A DNA stretch of 64,000 nt, taken from Variovorax sp. TBS-050B. Its GTDB lineage: Bacteria > Pseudomonadota > Gammaproteobacteria > Burkholderiales > Burkholderiaceae_C. Shown piece by piece: positions 34,931 through 42,515 of this stretch (position 1 is its first letter; the number at the start of each line of letters is the position of its first letter). A program made the position numbers and the translations under genes. The notes below the pieces were generated by a model. The model did not search any database and had not been told where the DNA came from. It saw nothing but the letters and a program-made list of their open reading frames with translations. Location: positions 3,881,001-3,945,000 of the forward strand of contig NZ_JARXYR010000002.1 in the NCBI RefSeq assembly GCF_029893635.1, given 5' to 3'.

Positions 34931-35968
34931 TCAGGTGGCCACGGCCACCGGGCTGCGCTCCGCGAACTGCCCGTTCCAGTACGGGTAGTAGGGGTAGGGC
35001 GGCGTCACGGCGCTGGCCGCATCGAGCCGCGCGATCTGCGCCGGGCTCAGCTGCCAGCCGAGTGCGCCGAGGTTCTGTTCGAGCTGCGCCTCGTTGCGCG
35101 CGCCGATCAGCACGCTCGACACCGTGGGCCGCTGCAGCAGCCAGTTGAGCGCGATCTGCGGCAGGGTCTTGCCGGTTTCTTCCGCCACCGCGTCCATCGC
35201 GTCGACCACGCGGTAGAGGCGCTCGTCGTCCACCGGCGGCGCGAAGCCCGCGGTCTCGTGCAGGCGGCTGCCTTCGGGCAGCGGCTGGCCGCGGCGGATC
35301 TTTCCGGTGAGCCGGCCCCAGCCCAGCGGGCTCCAGACGATCGCGCCCAGGCCCTGGTCGATGCCGAGCGGCATCAGCTCGAACTCGTAGTCGCGGCCGA
35401 TCAGCGAGTAGTAGGTCTGGTTGGCCACGAAGCGCTGCAGGCCGAGCCGGTCGGAGGCGGCGAGCGATTTCATCAGCTGCCAGCCCGAGAAGTTCGACGC
35501 GCCGATCAGCCGCACCTTGCCCGCGCGCACCAGGTCGTCGAGCGTGTCGAGCACCATCTCGACCGGCGTCATCGCATCGAAGGCATGCAGCTGCAGGATG
35601 TCGATGTAGTCGGTGTCCAGGCGCTTGAGCGCGGCCTCGGTGGCGGCGATCAGGTGGTGCCGCGAGGCGCCGACGTCATTGGGCCCGTCGCCCGCGCGCA
35701 GCGCGAGCTTGGTCGAGATGATGGCCTTGTCGCGCCGGCCCTTGAGGGCTGCGCCGAGGATCGATTCGGAAGCGCCGTTCGAGTAGACGTCGGCGGTGTC
35801 GAACAGCGTCACGCCCGCGTTGAGCGCGAGGTCGACGATGCTGCGCGCGCCTTCGACGTCGGTGTTGCCCCAGGCGCTGAAGAGCGGGCCCTGCCCGCCG
35901 AAGGTGCCGGCGCCGAAGCCGAGTGCGGGAACCTTGAAGCCGGAGCGGCCCAGAAAGCGTTGTTCCAT
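34931..35968 (-). CDS. Aldo/keto reductase
   Basis: The 345-residue protein is an NADPH-dependent aldo-keto reductase with a TIM barrel: LGRSGFKVPALGFGAGTFGG, then FDTADVYSNGASESILG with catalytic Asp and Tyr, KLALRA with Lys, YIDILQLHAFD with His, and IGASNFSGW. Substrate is not predictable. The start at 35968 gives MEQRFLGRSGFKV, normal for the family. It lies 46 nt behind the MFS gene on the same strand, so both probably belong to one operon controlled by the LysR gene at 37310. Confidence 0.93.
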   Translation of the reverse strand: MEQRFLGRSGFKVPALGFGAGTFGGQGPLFSAWGNTDVEGARSIVDLALNAGVTLFDTADVYSNGASESILGAALKGRRDKAIISTKLALRAGDGPNDVGASRHHLIAATEAALKRLDTDYIDILQLHAFDAMTPVEMVLDTLDDLVRAGKVRLIGASNFSGWQLMKSLAASDRLGLQRFVANQTYYSLIGRDYEFELMPLGIDQGLGAIVWSPLGWGRLTGKIRRGQPLPEGSRLHETAGFAPPVDDERLYRVVDAMDAVAEETGKTLPQIALNWLLQRPTVSSVLIGARNEAQLEQNLGALGWQLSPAQIARLDAASAVTPPYPYYPYWNGQFAERSPVAVAT

Positions 35969-36014
35969 GGTGTTGTCTTTCGAGTGAGGAGGAAGAAGAA
36001 GAAAAGAAAAAGGA

Positions 36015-37211
36015 TCAGGCCCGTGCCGAGGCGCAGTCGGCGCTCGCGGCCTTGCCGCGGCCTTCGCGCCGGTCGAGCGCACGGCTCCAGAGCGCGATCG
36101 CAAGGCCCGCGAGCGTGAGCAGTGCCGCCACCCAGCCGAGGGCGCGCAGGCCTGGGCCATGGTCGATCACAGCGCCGCCGACCCAGGCGCCGAGTGCGTT
36201 GCCGAGGTTGAAGGCCGCGATGTTGAGGCTGGAGGCGAGGTTCTGGCCCGCGCCCGCGGCCTTCTCGAGCACGCGCAGCTGCATGGGCGCCACCGTGGCG
36301 AACGCGGCAATGCCGAGCAGGCCGACGAAGACCACGGCCGCGACCGGCGTGCCGATGGCGAACTGCATCGCGCCGAGCACCACGGCCAGCGCCAGCAGCG
36401 TGCCGAGCACCGCGGGCATCACCGCCCGGTCGGCCAGCCGGCCGCCCAGGATGTTGCCCACCGCGAGCCCGCCGCCGAACACCAGCAGGATCGGCGACAC
36501 GGCCGCTTCGGACAGCCCGGTGAGCCGCGTCAGGATCGGCTGGATGTAGGTGAAGACCACGAACACGCCGGCATAGCCGAGCACCGTCATCGCCAGGCCG
36601 AGCAGCACCTGCGGCCGGCCGAGCACGGCGATCTCCTCGCCGAGCGGCGCGGGCTTGCCTTCGCCCTCGACGCGCGGCACGAAGAGCGCCAGCACCGCGA
36701 ACGCCAGCACGCCGATCAGCGTCACGGCCCAGAAGGCGGCGCGCCAGCCGAAATGCAGGCCCAGCCAGGCGCCGGCCGGCACGCCGAGCAGCGTGGCGGC
36801 GGTGAGGCCGGTGAACATGATCGCGATCGCCGAGGCGCGGCGCTCGGGCGCCACCAGGCCGGTGGCCACCACCGAGCCGACGCCGAAGAAGGTGCCGTGT
36901 GCGAGCGAGGTGACCACGCGCGCGGCCATCAGCAGCTCGTAGCTGGGCGCCAGCGCGCAGGCGAGGTTGCCGAGCGTGAAGATCGCCATCAGCGCAAGCA
37001 GCACCGTCTTGCGCGGCAGGCCGCGGGTGGCGATGGTGAGCAGCGGCGCGCCGACCGCGACCCCGAGCGCATAGCCCGAGATCAGCAGGCCGGCGGCCGT
37101 GATGGAGACGTGAAGATCCGCCGAGACCTGCAGCAGCAGGCCCATGATGACGAATTCGGTGGTGCCTATTCCGAAGGCACCGGCGGTGAGGGCAAGAAGG
37201 GCGATGGGCAT
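36015..37211 (-). CDS. Major facilitator superfamily exporter (AraJ/YdhP-like, DHA1)
   Basis: This 398-residue protein has twelve hydrophobic segments. The opening GAFGIGTTEFVIMGLLLQVS is the hallmark of the AraJ/YdhP/PbuE branch of sugar or drug effluxers, and VTSLAHGTFFGVGSVVA is also typical. The C-terminus is charged and Arg/Ala-rich. It is the first gene of an operon with the aldo-keto reductase and diverges from a LysR gene across 98 bp that contains a strong dyad. Substrate unknown. Confidence 0.92.
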   Translation of the reverse strand: MPIALLALTAGAFGIGTTEFVIMGLLLQVSADLHVSITAAGLLISGYALGVAVGAPLLTIATRGLPRKTVLLALMAIFTLGNLACALAPSYELLMAARVVTSLAHGTFFGVGSVVATGLVAPERRASAIAIMFTGLTAATLLGVPAGAWLGLHFGWRAAFWAVTLIGVLAFAVLALFVPRVEGEGKPAPLGEEIAVLGRPQVLLGLAMTVLGYAGVFVVFTYIQPILTRLTGLSEAAVSPILLVFGGGLAVGNILGGRLADRAVMPAVLGTLLALAVVLGAMQFAIGTPVAAVVFVGLLGIAAFATVAPMQLRVLEKAAGAGQNLASSLNIAAFNLGNALGAWVGGAVIDHGPGLRALGWVAALLTLAGLAIALWSRALDRREGRGKAASADCASARA

Positions 37212-37262
37212 GCCCTGTACTTTGGCGGCGAACCCGTTCGATGACTAGAATGCCGCCCGGAC

Positions 37263-37286
37263 ATTCACCTGTGAATTCAATTCACA
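37263..37286. promoter_or_regulatory. Overlapping dyads ATTCAC-CT-GTGAAT and TGTGAATT-C-AATTCACA, candidate LysR operator
   Basis: Two inverted repeats share a half-site: ATTCACCTGTGAAT at 37263-37276 and TGTGAATTCAATTCACA at 37270-37286, both perfect. They lie 24 bp before the LysR start and about 50 bp before the MFS start. Three equally spaced half-sites suggest two regulator dimers side by side, as LysR tetramers bind. Confidence 0.7.
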
Positions 37287-37309
37287 CAAAATCACGCTAG
37301 GAGATCGCC

Positions 37310-38272
37310 ATGCCGCGCTTCGATGTGAACCGTTCGGGCGAGATGGAAGCCTTCGTCCAGGTGGTCGAGGCCGGTGGCTTCTCGGCCGCGGCGCGGCTGC
37401 TCGACATGACGCCTTCGGCCGTGAGCAAGCTGGTGGCGCGGCTCGAGCAGCGGCTCGGCGTGCAGCTGGTGCACCGCTCCACGCGCAAGCTGCAGCTCAC
37501 GCCTGAGGGGCTGCATTTCTACGAGCGCAGCACGCGCGTGCTGGCCGACATGGAAGAGGCCGAGCGCTGCGCCGCCGCGGGCGCCGCGCCGCGCGGGCGC
37601 GTGAGCATCAACGCCAGCGTGTCCTTCGGCCAGCACCGGCTCGTGCCGCTGGTGCCGAAGCTGCTCGAGGCGCATCCGCAGATCACGCTCGACATCGCGC
37701 TCACCGATCGCATCGTCGACCTGATGGACGAGCGCGCCGACATCGCGATCCGCTGGGGCCAGCTGCCGCCGTCCGACCTGGTGGCGCGCCGCCTGGGCGA
37801 GACCAGCCAGGCGATCGTCGCCTCACCGGCCTATCTGGCGAAATACGGCACGCCGCACACGCCCCAGGAGCTGGAAGCCCACAACCGCCTGGGCTGGAGC
37901 TACCGCCGCAACACGCCCGACTGGCCGCTCTGCGTGGACGGACGGACGATCGGGCTGCCGGTCGCCGGCCCGGTGCGCGCGGCCGATGGCGAAACGCTGC
38001 GCCATCTCGCGCTCGCGGGTGCGGGCATCGCGCGGCTCTCGCTCTACCACGTGCAGGCCGACATCGACGCCGGGCGGCTGGTGCCGCTGCTCGACGAATT
38101 CAATCCGGGCGAGGTGGAGCCGATCCACGCGGTGTACATCGGCAAGGCCGGCACGCTGCCCGCGCGGGTGCGCGCGGTGCTCGACTTCCTGGTGGCGAAT
38201 TCCGGCGTGGGCGGCGGGCGCTACACGCTCAGGCGCAGCGCGCCGATGCCGTCGAAGGCCACCGTCACCTGA
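37310..38272 (+). CDS. LysR-family transcriptional regulator (PecT/YafC-like)
   Basis: This 320-residue protein has the LysR helix-turn-helix (MEAFVQVVEAGGFSAAARLL, MTPSAVSKLVARLEQRLGVQ, LVHRSTRKLQLTPEG) and an effector domain with RGRVSINASVSFGQHRLVPL and DIAIRWGQLPPS. The branch often controls exporters or redox enzymes. GGAG precedes the start. It diverges from the MFS/aldo-keto reductase operon, its likely target. Its last 52 nt overlap the end of the hydratase-like gene on the other strand. Confidence 0.92.
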   Translation: MPRFDVNRSGEMEAFVQVVEAGGFSAAARLLDMTPSAVSKLVARLEQRLGVQLVHRSTRKLQLTPEGLHFYERSTRVLADMEEAERCAAAGAAPRGRVSINASVSFGQHRLVPLVPKLLEAHPQITLDIALTDRIVDLMDERADIAIRWGQLPPSDLVARRLGETSQAIVASPAYLAKYGTPHTPQELEAHNRLGWSYRRNTPDWPLCVDGRTIGLPVAGPVRAADGETLRHLALAGAGIARLSLYHVQADIDAGRLVPLLDEFNPGEVEPIHAVYIGKAGTLPARVRAVLDFLVANSGVGGGRYTLRRSAPMPSKATVT

Positions 38273-38991
38273 TCGCCGCGCCGGCAAGGCAGGATGCCGA
38301 CCCAGGAGCCGGTGGTGACCACGGTGCCCGCGGGCACGGTGCGGCCATGGCGCGTGAGGTGGCGCAGCCAGACCGGCAGCAGCCAGGCAGGATCGCCCAT
38401 GGGGTGGGTGCCCTGGCGCACCACGGGTTCGGCGCTGCCGATGCGCGTCTCGCAGCGCTGCGAGGTCCAGTCGATGGCGGCATAGGGCTTCCATTCGCCG
38501 ATGGCCAGCGCGCCATGCACCTGCGAATCGGCCAGGCGCAGCAGCGCGGGCGTGGCGGCGAGGTCCTGCCAGCGCGAATCGACGATCTCGACCGAGACGG
38601 CCATGGCGTCGACGAGCGCTGCGGCATCGGCATGGTCGAGCGCGGCGGCCATGGCGGGCGTGACCTCGCGGCCGAGGCGCAATGCGATCTCCGACTCGAT
38701 GCCGGGCACATGGAAGACGAGGTCGCTGAAATCGGCCGGCGCGGCGCGCACGCCGGCGGGCGGCAGCGGCGCATGCGTGAGGACCGCGTTGCGCGATGCG
38801 CCGCCGGATTTCCAGGTCCGCGGTGCGCTTTCATCGGCAAACCAGCCGAGCGACGCGGCGACGGCGTCCTGCACTTGGTAGGCCTGGTCGGCGTTCTCGA
38901 GCGTGGCGAGCCAGGGCGTGGCGTCGAGGGTCTGGTGGGTGCGGCGCGCGTTTGCGAGCGCTTCGGCGAGGGCTGTCGTTGAAGGGGTCAT
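38221..38991 (-). CDS. Fumarylacetoacetate-hydrolase-family protein (2-oxo-hydratase/decarboxylase-like)
   Basis: The 256-residue protein resembles 2-keto-4-pentenoate hydratases (MhpD type): a helical N-terminus with LAEALANARRTHQTLDATPW, YQVQDAVAASLGW, a central FHVPGIESEIALRLGREVTP with the Glu-x-Glu metal pair, VDAMAVSVEIVDSRW with another acidic ligand, and a late VVTTGSWVGILP. The family hydrates 2-oxo-enoates in aromatic meta-cleavage pathways. No such pathway lies nearby, so the substrate is open. Its end overlaps the LysR gene tail to tail. Starts upstream of 38991 enter the repeat region and look false. Confidence 0.88.
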   Translation of the reverse strand: MTPSTTALAEALANARRTHQTLDATPWLATLENADQAYQVQDAVAASLGWFADESAPRTWKSGGASRNAVLTHAPLPPAGVRAAPADFSDLVFHVPGIESEIALRLGREVTPAMAAALDHADAAALVDAMAVSVEIVDSRWQDLAATPALLRLADSQVHGALAIGEWKPYAAIDWTSQRCETRIGSAEPVVRQGTHPMGDPAWLLPVWLRHLTRHGRTVPAGTVVTTGSWVGILPCRRGDQVTVAFDGIGALRLSV

Positions 38992-39105
38992 TGGGGGATT
39001 GTCTTCGTTGGGTTCTTTGTGTTGTTCGGTGCTTGTTTCGGGGTGCTTGTTTCGAGGCGGTTGTTCGGGGCGGTTGTTCGGGGCGTGTGCACAGGCCACC
39101 GGGTA

Positions 39106-39162
39106 CTCCCCTCCGCGAATGTCCCCCGCCTTCGGCTCCTCCTTTATTTCGCTGCGGGGAGC
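39106..39162 (+). repeat. Arm 1 of a ~58-bp imperfect inverted repeat
   Basis: The arm runs from CTCCCCTCCGCGAATGTCCC through CCTTTATTTCGCTGCGGGG to AGC. Its reverse complement recurs at 39243-39301 with only a few changes in the centre. I associate elements of this kind, often mistaken for short genes, with Comamonadaceae genomes, where they are dispersed between genes. Confidence 0.85.
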
Positions 39163-39167
39163 ACCCG

Positions 39168-39187
39168 GTGCCCTGTGCACAGGGCAC
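39168..39187. repeat. Perfect 20-bp palindrome between the repeat arms
   Basis: The sequence GTGCCCTGTGCACAGGGCAC equals its own reverse complement. It lies just inside arm 1. It may be a regulator site, a hairpin on single-stranded DNA, or part of the repeat element. Confidence 0.85.
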
Positions 39188-39242
39188 GCTCGTGGTTTGC
39201 GGCCGATCAACCAGTGCTCTGATCCGCTCCCGTCGATGGTGG

Positions 39243-39301
39243 GCTCCCCGCAGCGAAATAAAGGAGGAGGCCGCAGGCCGGGGGACATTCGCGGAGGGGA
39301 G
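39243..39301 (-). repeat. Arm 2 of the ~58-bp imperfect inverted repeat
   Basis: This arm begins GCTCCCCGCAGCGAAATAAA and ends GACATTCGCGGAGGGGAG. It matches the reverse complement of arm 1 except for a 2-bp longer GC-rich centre. The arms could form a long hairpin with an 80-nt loop. Confidence 0.85.
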
Positions 39302-39367
39302 CCCACCGTCGGCGGGAGCGCGCCCCGAACGAGCGCGCCCCAAAGAAGCCGCAGGAGCAAAAATGCG

Positions 39368-40348
39368 TCAGGTATCGACGTGCACCTTCCCGTCCTTGAC
39401 CACCTTGCCCCACTTGGCAATCTCGCTCGCGATGAACTGCTTGAACTTGTCCTGCGAGCCGCCGCCGTCCTCCGCGCCGTAGGTGTCGAGCTTCTCCTGC
39501 ACGTCGGGCATCGCCAGCACCGTGTTCACGTCACGGTTGACCTTGTCGGCCACCGCCTGCGGCAGCTTGCCCGGGCCCGCCAAGCCGTACCAGGTGGTGG
39601 CCTCGAAGCCTGCGAAGCCCTGTTCCTGCATCGTCGGCACGTTCGGGTGGCCCTTGGCGCGCTTCGCGCGCGTCTGCGCCACCGCGAGCACGCGGCCGCT
39701 CTTCACGTGCGGCGTGGCCGCGGTCATGGTCTCGAAGCTGTACTGGATCTGGCCGCCCATCAGGTCGGCCAGCAGCGGGCCGCTGCCCTTGTAGGGCACG
39801 TGCAGCGCATCGACCTTGGCCTGCAGCTTGAACATCTCGAGCGCCAGGTGCTGCGCCGAGCCCGCACCGGCCGAGCCGAAGCTCACCGTGCCGGGTGCGG
39901 CCTTGCACAGCGCGACGATGTCCCGGGTGGTGAGCGCCTTCTGCGCCGGGCTCGCGATCAGCAGGTTGGGCGTGACGCCCACCAGCACGATCGGCACGAA
40001 GTCGCGCTCCACGCTGTAACGCAGCTTCGGTTGCAGGCTGGGCGCGAGCGCATGGCTGTTGATGTGCGCCATCAGCAGCGTGCTGCCGTCGCTCGGCTGC
40101 TGCGAGACGTACTCGGCGGCCAGCACGCCGGCCACGCCGCCCTTGTTCTCGACGATGACCTGCTGGTTCCACATCACGGTGAGCTTCTGCGCCACCACGC
40201 GCGCGAGCGCGTCGGTGCCGCCGCCCGGTGGAAAGCCCACCACGATGCGCACCGGCCCGCTGGGCCAGTCCTGCGCGTGGAGCCGGGGCATGCCCAGCGT
40301 GGCGGCCGCGGCGCCCGCGGCCTGGAGGAGGGAACGTCTCTGCATCAT
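39368..40348 (-). CDS. Bug/TctC-family tripartite tricarboxylate-type solute-binding protein
   Basis: This 326-residue protein has a Tat-like signal peptide (MMQRRSLLQAAGAAAATLG, likely cleaved at LHAQ near residue 26). It carries the Bug signature VRIVVGFPPGGGTDALARVV and a later VPYKGSGPLLADLMGGQ. It lies 104 nt behind the aminotransferase gene on the same strand, suggesting the two work on the same compound or pathway, perhaps a hydroxy- or oxo-acid linked to glyoxylate. No transporter membrane subunits are nearby. The gene is intact. Confidence 0.92.
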   Translation of the reverse strand: MMQRRSLLQAAGAAAATLGMPRLHAQDWPSGPVRIVVGFPPGGGTDALARVVAQKLTVMWNQQVIVENKGGVAGVLAAEYVSQQPSDGSTLLMAHINSHALAPSLQPKLRYSVERDFVPIVLVGVTPNLLIASPAQKALTTRDIVALCKAAPGTVSFGSAGAGSAQHLALEMFKLQAKVDALHVPYKGSGPLLADLMGGQIQYSFETMTAATPHVKSGRVLAVAQTRAKRAKGHPNVPTMQEQGFAGFEATTWYGLAGPGKLPQAVADKVNRDVNTVLAMPDVQEKLDTYGAEDGGGSQDKFKQFIASEIAKWGKVVKDGKVHVDT

Positions 40349-40452
40349 CTTTGTCTCCGAGTGGGTTGGGGGTCCGATGCGGGAGCGGCCGCCGCATCGT
40401 TCGAGCGATGCGCTGCGGCCGCGGTGCGAGTGCCGTGCAGGTGCGGTGGCGG

Positions 40453-41694
40453 CTAGGCCGCCTGCTCCAAGGCCGCCGGCGCGGCATGACTCGCGAAATG
40501 GTCCATGGCGGCCTGCACGCCGCTGCCGGCGAGCTTGATGCCCGAGAGCTTCATGCCCATCTCGACGCCCGCGACCATCGCCACGAGCGTGAGGTCGTTG
40601 CTGTCGCCGAGGTGGCCCATGCGGAACATGCGGCCCTTGAGCTTGCCCAGGCCCGTGCCGAGCGAGAGGTCGAAGCGCTGGTGGATCAGCCGGCGCAGCG
40701 CGTCGGCATCGACGCCTTCGGGCGTGATCACGCCGGTGAGCACCGGCGAGTACACGGCCGGATCGGCGCACTGGATCGGCAGGCCCCAGGCGTTGACGGC
40801 GGCGCGCACGCCGGCCGCCCAGCGCTGGTGGCGCGCGAAGACGTTGTCGAGCCCTTCGCCGAGCAGCATGTCGAGCGACTCCGACAGACCGTAGAGCAGG
40901 TTGGTGTTGGGCGTGTAGGGCCAGTAGCCGTCCTTGTTCATCGCGACGATCTCGTCCCAGGCCCAGAAGGCCTTCGGCAGCTTCGCGGTCTTCGAGGCCT
41001 CGAGCGCGCGCGGCGAGAGGGCGTTGAAGCTGATGCCGGGCGGCAGCATCAGGCCCTTCTGCGAACCGCTCACGGTCACGTCCACGCCCCATTCGTCGTG
41101 GCGGAAATCGGCGCTCGCGAGGCCCGAGATGCTGTCGACCATCAGCAGGGCGGGGTGGCCCGCGGCGTCGATGGCGCGGCGCACCGCGGCGATGTCGGAG
41201 GTGACGCCGGTGGAGGTTTCGTTGTGCACCACGCACACGGCCTTGATCTTCTTCTCGGTGTCGCGGCGCAGGCGCGCCTCGATCTGGTCGGCCTGCACGC
41301 CACGGCGCCAGCCTGCCGCCGCGGGCAGGTGCTCGTCCTTGCCGGACCAGGCGAGGAACTCGGTCGAGAGGCCGAGCCGCGTCGCCATCTTCTGCCACAG
41401 CGAGGCGAAGTGGCCGGTCTCGTACATCAGCACATGGTCGCCCGGGCTCAGCGTGTTGGCGAGCGCGGCCTCCCAGGCGCCGGTGCCGGAGGCCGGATAG
41501 ATCGCGACCGGATGCCGCGTCTTGAAGATCTGCTGGATGCCGCCGAGCACCTTCAGGCCGAGCGTGCCGAACTCCGGCCCGCGGTGGTCGATGGTGGGCA
41601 GGCTCATCGCCCGCAGGATGCGATCGGGCACCGGGCTCGGGCCGGGGATCTGGAGGAAGTGGCGGCCGGTGGGATGGATGTCGAGTTGCAGCAT
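40453..41694 (-). CDS. Serine-glyoxylate/alanine-glyoxylate-type aminotransferase (class V)
   Basis: The 413-residue PLP enzyme reads FLQIPGPSPVPDRILRAMSL at its start, then YPASGTGAWEAALANTLSPG, VHNETSTGV, LLMVDSISGLASADFR with the PLP Asp, and VSGSQKGLMLPPG with the Schiff-base Lys. This is the SgaA/AGXT family, which moves an amino group from serine or alanine to glyoxylate. AAGGA lies 8 nt before the ATG. It shares an operon with a Bug gene and diverges from gntR and a glycolate-oxidase-like gene, supporting a glyoxylate or hydroxyacid role. Confidence 0.9.
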   Translation of the reverse strand: MLQLDIHPTGRHFLQIPGPSPVPDRILRAMSLPTIDHRGPEFGTLGLKVLGGIQQIFKTRHPVAIYPASGTGAWEAALANTLSPGDHVLMYETGHFASLWQKMATRLGLSTEFLAWSGKDEHLPAAAGWRRGVQADQIEARLRRDTEKKIKAVCVVHNETSTGVTSDIAAVRRAIDAAGHPALLMVDSISGLASADFRHDEWGVDVTVSGSQKGLMLPPGISFNALSPRALEASKTAKLPKAFWAWDEIVAMNKDGYWPYTPNTNLLYGLSESLDMLLGEGLDNVFARHQRWAAGVRAAVNAWGLPIQCADPAVYSPVLTGVITPEGVDADALRRLIHQRFDLSLGTGLGKLKGRMFRMGHLGDSNDLTLVAMVAGVEMGMKLSGIKLAGSGVQAAMDHFASHAAPAALEQAA

Positions 41695-41718
41695 GGACTG
41701 TCCTTTCGCTTCCAGTTT

Positions 41719-41804
41719 TGCATTCAAAATAGAATTTGTCGTAATGGTTTACCCTTAATAAGAGCGGTTGTTGCTGTTGTTTTTTGCATTCAAAATGCAT
41801 TCAA
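41719..41804. promoter_or_regulatory. Three TGCATTCAA repeats in the aminotransferase/gntR gap, candidate GntR operators
   Basis: TGCATTCAA occurs at 41719-41727, 41785-41793 and 41796-41804. The second also forms the dyad TGCATT-CAA-AATGCA. One copy lies next to the aminotransferase start and two just before gntR, so a single regulator could control both directions. GntR/FadR-type sites are often short AT-rich dyads like these. Confidence 0.65.
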
Positions 41805-41815
41805 GGGAAACGAAC

Positions 41816-42508
41816 ATGACCGCTGACATCATCGAGATCTCGCGCCTCGCGCTGCACGACCAGGTCGCGGCGCGCCTGCGCACCATGCTGGTGGAGGGCC
41901 ACATCGCGCCCGGCGCCAAGCTCAACGAGCGCGCGCTGTGCGAACAGCTGCGCGTCTCGCGCACGCCGCTGCGCGAGGCGATCAAGCTGCTCGCGGCCGA
42001 GGGGCTGGTCGACCTGCTGCCCAACCGCGGCGCGGTGGCCGTGAAGCTGACCGAGGCCGACGTGCTCGACACCTTCGAGGTGCTCGCGATGCTCGAGGGC
42101 ATGTCGGGCGAGCTCGCGGCCAAGCGCATCACCGAGGAGGCGCTGGCCGAAGTTCGCGCGCTGCACTACGAGATGCTGGCCTGCTTCGCGCGGCACGACC
42201 TCTCGGGCTACTACCGGCTCAATGCGCGCATCCACAGCGCCATCAACGACGCGGCGGGCAACCCGGTGCTGTCGGCCACCTACCGCTCGATCAACGCGCG
42301 CGTGCAGTCGCTGCGCTTTCGCACCAACCAGGACGACGCGAAGTGGAAGCACGCCGTCGAGGAACACGAGCAGATGATCGCGGCGCTGACCGCGCGCGAC
42401 GCGGCCGCGATGCGCAAGGTGCTGGTCTCGCACCTGATGCGCAAGCGCGACACGGTGCTGGCGCTCATGCGCGCCGGCGAGATCTATCCCCAAGCCAGTT
42501 CGAGCTGA
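41816..42508 (+). CDS. GntR-family transcriptional regulator (FadR/FCD subfamily)
   Basis: This 230-residue regulator has a winged helix-turn-helix at residues 8-75 (DQVAARLRTMLVEGHIAPGA, CEQLRVSRTPLREAIKLLAA) and an FCD-type helical ligand domain (RLNARIHSAINDAAGNPVL, VEEHEQMIAALTARDAAAM) with the usual Asp/His metal residues partly visible. Such proteins sense small organic acids. AAGGGA before 41816 supports this start. It is followed 7 nt later by the FAD/Fe-S oxidoreductase and faces the aminotransferase operon; three repeats in the gap are likely its sites. Confidence 0.93.
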   Translation: MTADIIEISRLALHDQVAARLRTMLVEGHIAPGAKLNERALCEQLRVSRTPLREAIKLLAAEGLVDLLPNRGAVAVKLTEADVLDTFEVLAMLEGMSGELAAKRITEEALAEVRALHYEMLACFARHDLSGYYRLNARIHSAINDAAGNPVLSATYRSINARVQSLRFRTNQDDAKWKHAVEEHEQMIAALTARDAAAMRKVLVSHLMRKRDTVLALMRAGEIYPQASSS

Positions 42509-42515
42509 GGCCTTC

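Larger units (their letters stand above)
38992..39367. other. 376-bp gene-free stretch holding a large inverted repeat and a 20-bp palindrome
   Basis: No convincing gene lies here. The stretch carries the repeat arms at 39106-39162 and 39243-39301, a perfect 20-bp palindrome at 39168-39187, and a run of TTGTTCGGGG-like direct repeats near 39020-39085. Open frames across it are Pro/Arg/Gly-rich and end in the neighbouring genes, so I judge them false. Confidence 0.7.

Noticed and set aside
38900..40456. Long plus-strand open frames across the inverted repeat and antisense to the Bug gene
   Set aside because: They are Arg/Gly/Ala/His-rich shadows of the minus-strand genes, and their starts lie inside the repeat element.
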